From: Parvibaculum sp.
GTDB lineage: Bacteria > Pseudomonadota > Alphaproteobacteria > Parvibaculales > Parvibaculaceae
Length of the DNA stretch: 64,000 bases
Assembly (NCBI RefSeq): GCF_030694575.1
Contig: NZ_JAUYUS010000045.1
Span: 1-64,000, forward strand
Direction of reading: 5' to 3'
The stretch's first letter is position 1. Every line of letters begins with the position of its first letter. Below, piece by piece: positions 59,947 to 64,000 of this stretch. The position numbers and the translations under genes were made by a program. Under the pieces are notes generated by a model. That model was not told the DNA's origin and ran no database searches. It saw only the letters and a list, made by a program, of their open reading frames with translations.

Positions 59947-61638
59947 TCAGCCTAATACATAAGTGCCCGGCGCAGGATCCAAAGGCTTGTATTTCCGGCT
60001 GCCGAGCTTTTTCGACGCAGGCTGCATCTCGCCGGACCGTTCGCCGAGCCATTTTGCCCAGCGTTCCCACCACGAACCGTTAACTTCCGATGCGCCGGCG
60101 GCCCATTCGTCCGCGGTGGATGGAAGTTTGTCATTAACGAAGTATTTGGCCTTCGGGTTCCCTGGAGGATTGAGAATCGCCTGTATGTGGCCGCTGTTCG
60201 ACAGCACGAATTCCTTCCGGCCGCCGAGCATCTGCGTCGTGCGGTAGCAGGCTTTCCATGGCGTAATATGGTCCGTTACGCCGCCGACGATAAAGGCGTC
60301 GATATCGACCTTGCCGAGATCGATCGGCTCGCCGAGGATTTGCTCCTTGCCCGGATTGGCGAAGGGCTGCGTCTCGTAAAGCGAGAGATAGTCCGAGTGC
60401 AGAGCGGCCGTGAGGTTCGTGGAATCGTTGTTCCAGAACAGCACGTCGAACGCCGGCGGCTTCTGGCCGTGCAGGTAGTTGTTGACCACATAGTTCCAGA
60501 TGAGATCGTTCGGTCTCAGCCACGCAAAGACGCGCGACAGGTCGGAACCGGCCAGCACGCCCTTCTTTGCCGATCGCTTTCGTGCCATCTCGATGCCGCG
60601 TTTGGTGACGAGCACGCCGACGTCGCTGTCTTCCATGCGGGGATCGAGCACGCAGACCCAGAAGGTGACTGAGTTTATGCGCTTGTCCTTTTTTGCCGCC
60701 AGATAGCTCAGAAGCGTGGCCGTGGTGATGCCGCCGGAGCAGCCGCCCGAAATGTTGACCTTCTCCGAATTCGTGATGGAGCAGACGACACCTATGACGT
60801 CGACAAGCGCCGCAACATATTCCGCAAGGCCCCAATCGCGATGTTCCGGACCCGGATTGCGCCAGCTCACGACGAAGACCTGGAAGCCCTGGGTCGTCAG
60901 GTAACGCGACATGCTCTTTTCCGGCGTGAGGTCGAGCACGTAATATTTGTTGATCTGCGGCGGCACGAAGAGAAGCGGGATCGCATGAACCTCGCCCGAC
61001 TGCGGCGTGTATTGCAGCAGCTCGAGCATTTCGGTCCGGTAGACGACGGACCCTTCGGTCGTGGCGATATTCTCACCGACCTTGAAGGGCGACTTGTCGA
61101 CCTGGCTCGGCATGCCGTGATTGTTGCGGAGATCGTCGATCGCGTTGCGGAACCCCTGGACCAGCGAAGTGCCTCCCGTGTCGAGCGCGAGCTTCACGGC
61201 GGATGGATTGCCGACGAACGTGTTGGTGGGCGCCACCGCGTCGATCATGATGTCCGCGACGAGCATGGCGCGGCCATGTTCGACGGGATCGAGATCGAGC
61301 GACTTGATGAAGCCGTGCACTTCCGTCTGGAAGGCAAGCCATCCCTGCATCAGACGGCGATAGACAGGGCTCTTCTGCCAGGCACTGTCGACGAAGCGGC
61401 GGTCCTTCGGCTGGGGCGCGAATTTCGCTCCGCCGCCGACGATGTCGACGACATTGCGGCCGAACGAGCCGATATGCTGCATGAATGTGAAGGGCTGACG
61501 CGCGGCGCCACCGACAATCGAGCCGATGGCCGAGAGAACGTCCTCGCGGCTGATGCCGACGATGGGACTGAGGACATTCGGCGTTTCGGCCGCTTCTTCG
61601 CCAAGGCCCGGAACGATATCTTCGCGACGCTTCGCCAT
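59947..61638 (-). CDS. phaC: Poly(3-hydroxyalkanoate) synthase, class II-like
   Basis: VNISGGCSGGITTATLLSYLA lipase-like box; IPLLFVPPQINKYYVLDLTPEKSMSRYLTTQGFQVFVVSWRNPGPEHRDWGL. Confidence 0.94.
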   Translation of the reverse strand: MAKRREDIVPGLGEEAAETPNVLSPIVGISREDVLSAIGSIVGGAARQPFTFMQHIGSFGRNVVDIVGGGAKFAPQPKDRRFVDSAWQKSPVYRRLMQGWLAFQTEVHGFIKSLDLDPVEHGRAMLVADIMIDAVAPTNTFVGNPSAVKLALDTGGTSLVQGFRNAIDDLRNNHGMPSQVDKSPFKVGENIATTEGSVVYRTEMLELLQYTPQSGEVHAIPLLFVPPQINKYYVLDLTPEKSMSRYLTTQGFQVFVVSWRNPGPEHRDWGLAEYVAALVDVIGVVCSITNSEKVNISGGCSGGITTATLLSYLAAKKDKRINSVTFWVCVLDPRMEDSDVGVLVTKRGIEMARKRSAKKGVLAGSDLSRVFAWLRPNDLIWNYVVNNYLHGQKPPAFDVLFWNNDSTNLTAALHSDYLSLYETQPFANPGKEQILGEPIDLGKVDIDAFIVGGVTDHITPWKACYRTTQMLGGRKEFVLSNSGHIQAILNPPGNPKAKYFVNDKLPSTADEWAAGASEVNGSWWERWAKWLGERSGEMQPASKKLGSRKYKPLDPAPGTYVLG

Positions 61639-61809
61639 GCGCGCCCTCCCCCTCTTGTTTCGACTGCGTCCGGCCTTCCCCTCCCGGAAGGCTGCCGCCC
61701 GGACGCGCCTTGTCTTTCACAGACGCAACAGGGGGATATGATGCGCCGGGCAGGAGGCCGTCACAAGAGGTTCATTGGGGGCTTTTTCGGCTGAAAACCG
61801 GCGTCCGCT

Positions 61810-62241
61810 TCAGCCGCGACGCGCGCCGATGTCGAGTTGGCCGGCCAAGCCGGCCTCGCGGTGGATCATGATTGCCTGGTATTCGGGGGACGAGATCATT
61901 GCCTGAAAAGCGGCGCGGGAGGGGTATTCTATGAGGGCCACCCGGTCCCACAATTCCTCGCATTCGCCTACCAGGATGCCGTCGACGACACCGAACCAGA
62001 TGAACTTGCCGCCGAGCGCGGAAATCAGCTTCGCCACCTCGATACCGTAGCGCATATAGGCTTCCTCGCCGGAAAGTTCCGCATCGCGGCCATCCGGATA
62101 GGCGGCACGCTCGCGGAATTTCAGGAGATTGACCAGAACCGCCGGACCGTCATCCTCGGTACCGGCCCGAGCGAAGAAGGCTTCCTGCTGGCCGGGAGCG
62201 GGGCGCACTGCATTTTCGACTTTCATCGTATCGTTCCTCAT
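61810..62241 (-). CDS. DUF1330 family protein
   Basis: AVLVNLLKFRERAAYPDGRDAELSGEEAYMRYGIEVAKLISALGGKFIWFGVVDGILVG. Confidence 0.8.
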   Translation of the reverse strand: MRNDTMKVENAVRPAPGQQEAFFARAGTEDDGPAVLVNLLKFRERAAYPDGRDAELSGEEAYMRYGIEVAKLISALGGKFIWFGVVDGILVGECEELWDRVALIEYPSRAAFQAMISSPEYQAIMIHREAGLAGQLDIGARRG

Positions 62242-62454
62242 TCGGCCCGTGGAGATTGACGGAATATCCCGGCGCTCACTATATTGGCACGTATTGTGTC
62301 ATTTTATCGGCGGGTTTTTCATGCCGGTCAAGCCGATGCAACCAAAAGAGCCGGACGGATTTCGCATCAAGATTTCGTGACGCGAGAAAAACCGCCGGAC
62401 ACCGGGGTGAGGACGCGACATCATGTGCCTATTCAGCAACCCGAGGAGAGGCAT

Positions 62455-63528
62455 ATGAACACGCAAATCAGGGAATTCGTCGTGAACCGTAGCGACCTGG
62501 CGCAGTCCAAATGGATTGGGCGCGAGGCAGAGGTCGAGGATGGCCAGATTCTGGTGGAGATCGAGAAGTTCGCATTCACCGCCAACAACATCACCTATGC
62601 CGTCGCCGGCGACATGCTGAACTACTGGTCGTTCTTTCCGGCGGAAGACGGCTGGGGGAAAATTCCGGTCTGGGGTTTTGCCCATGTGGTGCAGTCGAAG
62701 AACAAAGATGTCGCCGTGGGAGAAAGACTCTACGGCTATTTTCCGATGGCGACGCATCTCGTGATGCAGCCGGAGAAGGTAACGGCGGGCGGCTTTCTCG
62801 ACCTCTACAAATCGCGGCGCGAACTCCACCCCGTCTATAACAGCTATACGCGGAGCCAAGCGAAAGCGGTACCACATGACGACCTGCAGCCGATCCTGCG
62901 GCCGCTCTACACGACATCGTTCCTGATCGACGACTGGCTCGCCGACAACGGTTTCTTCGGGGCAAAGCAGGCGCTCATTCTGAGCGCGTCGTCGAAGACC
63001 GGGCTCGGCCTCGCTTTTGGCCTGCACAGGCGCCGGCCGGAGGGCCCGGAAACAATCGGCATCACCTCGCGCGGCAATATCGGTTTCGTGAACGGGCTCG
63101 GCTTCTACGACCGGACCATCGCCTATGACGATATCGCCTCGCTCGATGCGAGCGTGCCGACGCTCGTGGTCGATTTTGCCGGCAATGGCGAGGTATTGGC
63201 CGCCGTTCACAATCATTTCGGCGACAAGCTGGTGGAGAGCACGCAGGTAGGGCTTTCGCATTGGGATGCGGGGAGACCGCCGAGCGGATTGCCGGGAGCG
63301 AAGCCGCGCTTCTTCTTTGCGCCGGACCAGGTGCGCAAGCGCACGAACGACTGGGGCAAGGATGGCTTCGACAAGAAGCTCGAGGAAAGCTGGAACGCCT
63401 TTGCTGAACGGGCGGGCGGATGGCTGACCGTCGAACACGGCAAGGGTGAAGATGCGATCGCGCGCATCTATGCGGAGATGAGGGCGGGACGCATCAACCC
63501 GGCCGAAGGACACATTCTGACGTTCTGA
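62455..63528 (+). CDS. DUF2855 family protein
   Basis: KFAFTANNITYAVAGDMLNYWSFFPAEDGWGKIPVWGFAHVVQS. Confidence 0.87.
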   Translation: MNTQIREFVVNRSDLAQSKWIGREAEVEDGQILVEIEKFAFTANNITYAVAGDMLNYWSFFPAEDGWGKIPVWGFAHVVQSKNKDVAVGERLYGYFPMATHLVMQPEKVTAGGFLDLYKSRRELHPVYNSYTRSQAKAVPHDDLQPILRPLYTTSFLIDDWLADNGFFGAKQALILSASSKTGLGLAFGLHRRRPEGPETIGITSRGNIGFVNGLGFYDRTIAYDDIASLDASVPTLVVDFAGNGEVLAAVHNHFGDKLVESTQVGLSHWDAGRPPSGLPGAKPRFFFAPDQVRKRTNDWGKDGFDKKLEESWNAFAERAGGWLTVEHGKGEDAIARIYAEMRAGRINPAEGHILTF

Positions 63529-63560
63529 CAACCAGAAAAAATCATGGGGCGGTAGCGACT

Positions 63561-64000
63561 ATGACACTGACGACACCACTTATCCTGAGCGGCGCGCCTG
63601 GCTCGCCCTATACGCGCAAGATGATCTCGGTGCTTCGCTACCGCCACATCCCCTACCGCTTCCTGCTTTCGGGACATTCCGTGCCCGAGAACCTGCCGAA
63701 GCCGAAGGTCGCACTGCTGCCGACATTCTTCCTGAGCGAGGATGGCGGTCCCTATGAAGCGGCGGTCGACTCCACGCCGCTGATCCGGCGTTTCGAAAAG
63801 GCGTTCGACGGGCGGCATGTCGTGCCCGCCGATCCGGTGATCGAATTCATCGACTACCTGCTCGAAGACTATGCGGACGAATGGCTCACCAAGGCGATGT
63901 TCCACTATCGCTGGCACTACAAAGCAGACATCGACCGGGCGGCGGCCATTCTGCCGCGCTGGCGCGGTATCACGACACCTGAGGAAGAGCTGGTGAAGAT
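63561..64000 (+). CDS. Glutathione S-transferase-like protein (N-terminal part; runs off window)
   Basis: Hand translation: MTLTTPLILSGAPGSPYTRKMISVLRYRHIPYRFLLSGHSVPENLPKPKVALLPTFFLSEDGGPYEAAVDSTPLIRRFEKAFDGRHVVPADP. Confidence 0.83.
   Translation, partial: MTLTTPLILSGAPGSPYTRKMISVLRYRHIPYRFLLSGHSVPENLPKPKVALLPTFFLSEDGGPYEAAVDSTPLIRRFEKAFDGRHVVPADPVIEFIDYLLEDYADEWLTKAMFHYRWHYKADIDRAAAILPRWRGITTPEEELVK

Overview
The window is about 64 kb of GC-rich chromosome, probably from an alphaproteobacterium of the Parvibaculum type (taxonomy is inferred from protein style only). It is densely coded and mostly on the minus strand. I found no phage, integrase, transposase, CRISPR or rRNA. Main contents, left to right: (1) an ArsR/SRPBCC/VOC module with a near-perfect operator palindrome, and a DUF899 locus; (2) guaA, a TPR gene, rsmB, guaB, rlmE, ppx/gppA and tRNA-Gln(CTG); (3) a TRAP transporter; (4) a DUF1329-DUF1302-YCF48-DUF1329-MMPL envelope cluster with duplicated DUF1329 genes and a nested intercistronic hairpin; (5) an acetoacetyl-CoA-synthetase-like gene convergent with a five-gene acetophenone-carboxylase-like (Apc-type) operon, followed by a MalT/LuxR-type regulator and an MDR oxidoreductase, which together suggest a ketone carboxylation pathway; (6) a complete agmatine deiminase operon (putrescine carbamoyltransferase, permease, agmatine deiminase, carbamate kinase) divergent from an N-carbamoylputrescine amidase, so both known routes for N-carbamoylputrescine lie at one locus; (7) a PLD-VTT fusion with an EEP phosphatase; (8) a FAD monooxygenase/amidohydrolase/SDR/LEH-like operon next to a NarL-type two-component system; (9) a sulfatase with its own membrane-anchored FGE; (10) an mcl-type PHA synthase and depolymerase. 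The 28.03-28.64 kb gap carries a triple Pho-box-like repeat with no obvious target gene, plus a duplicated leader/terminator element and dispersed repeats. Everything was read by eye. No searches were run.
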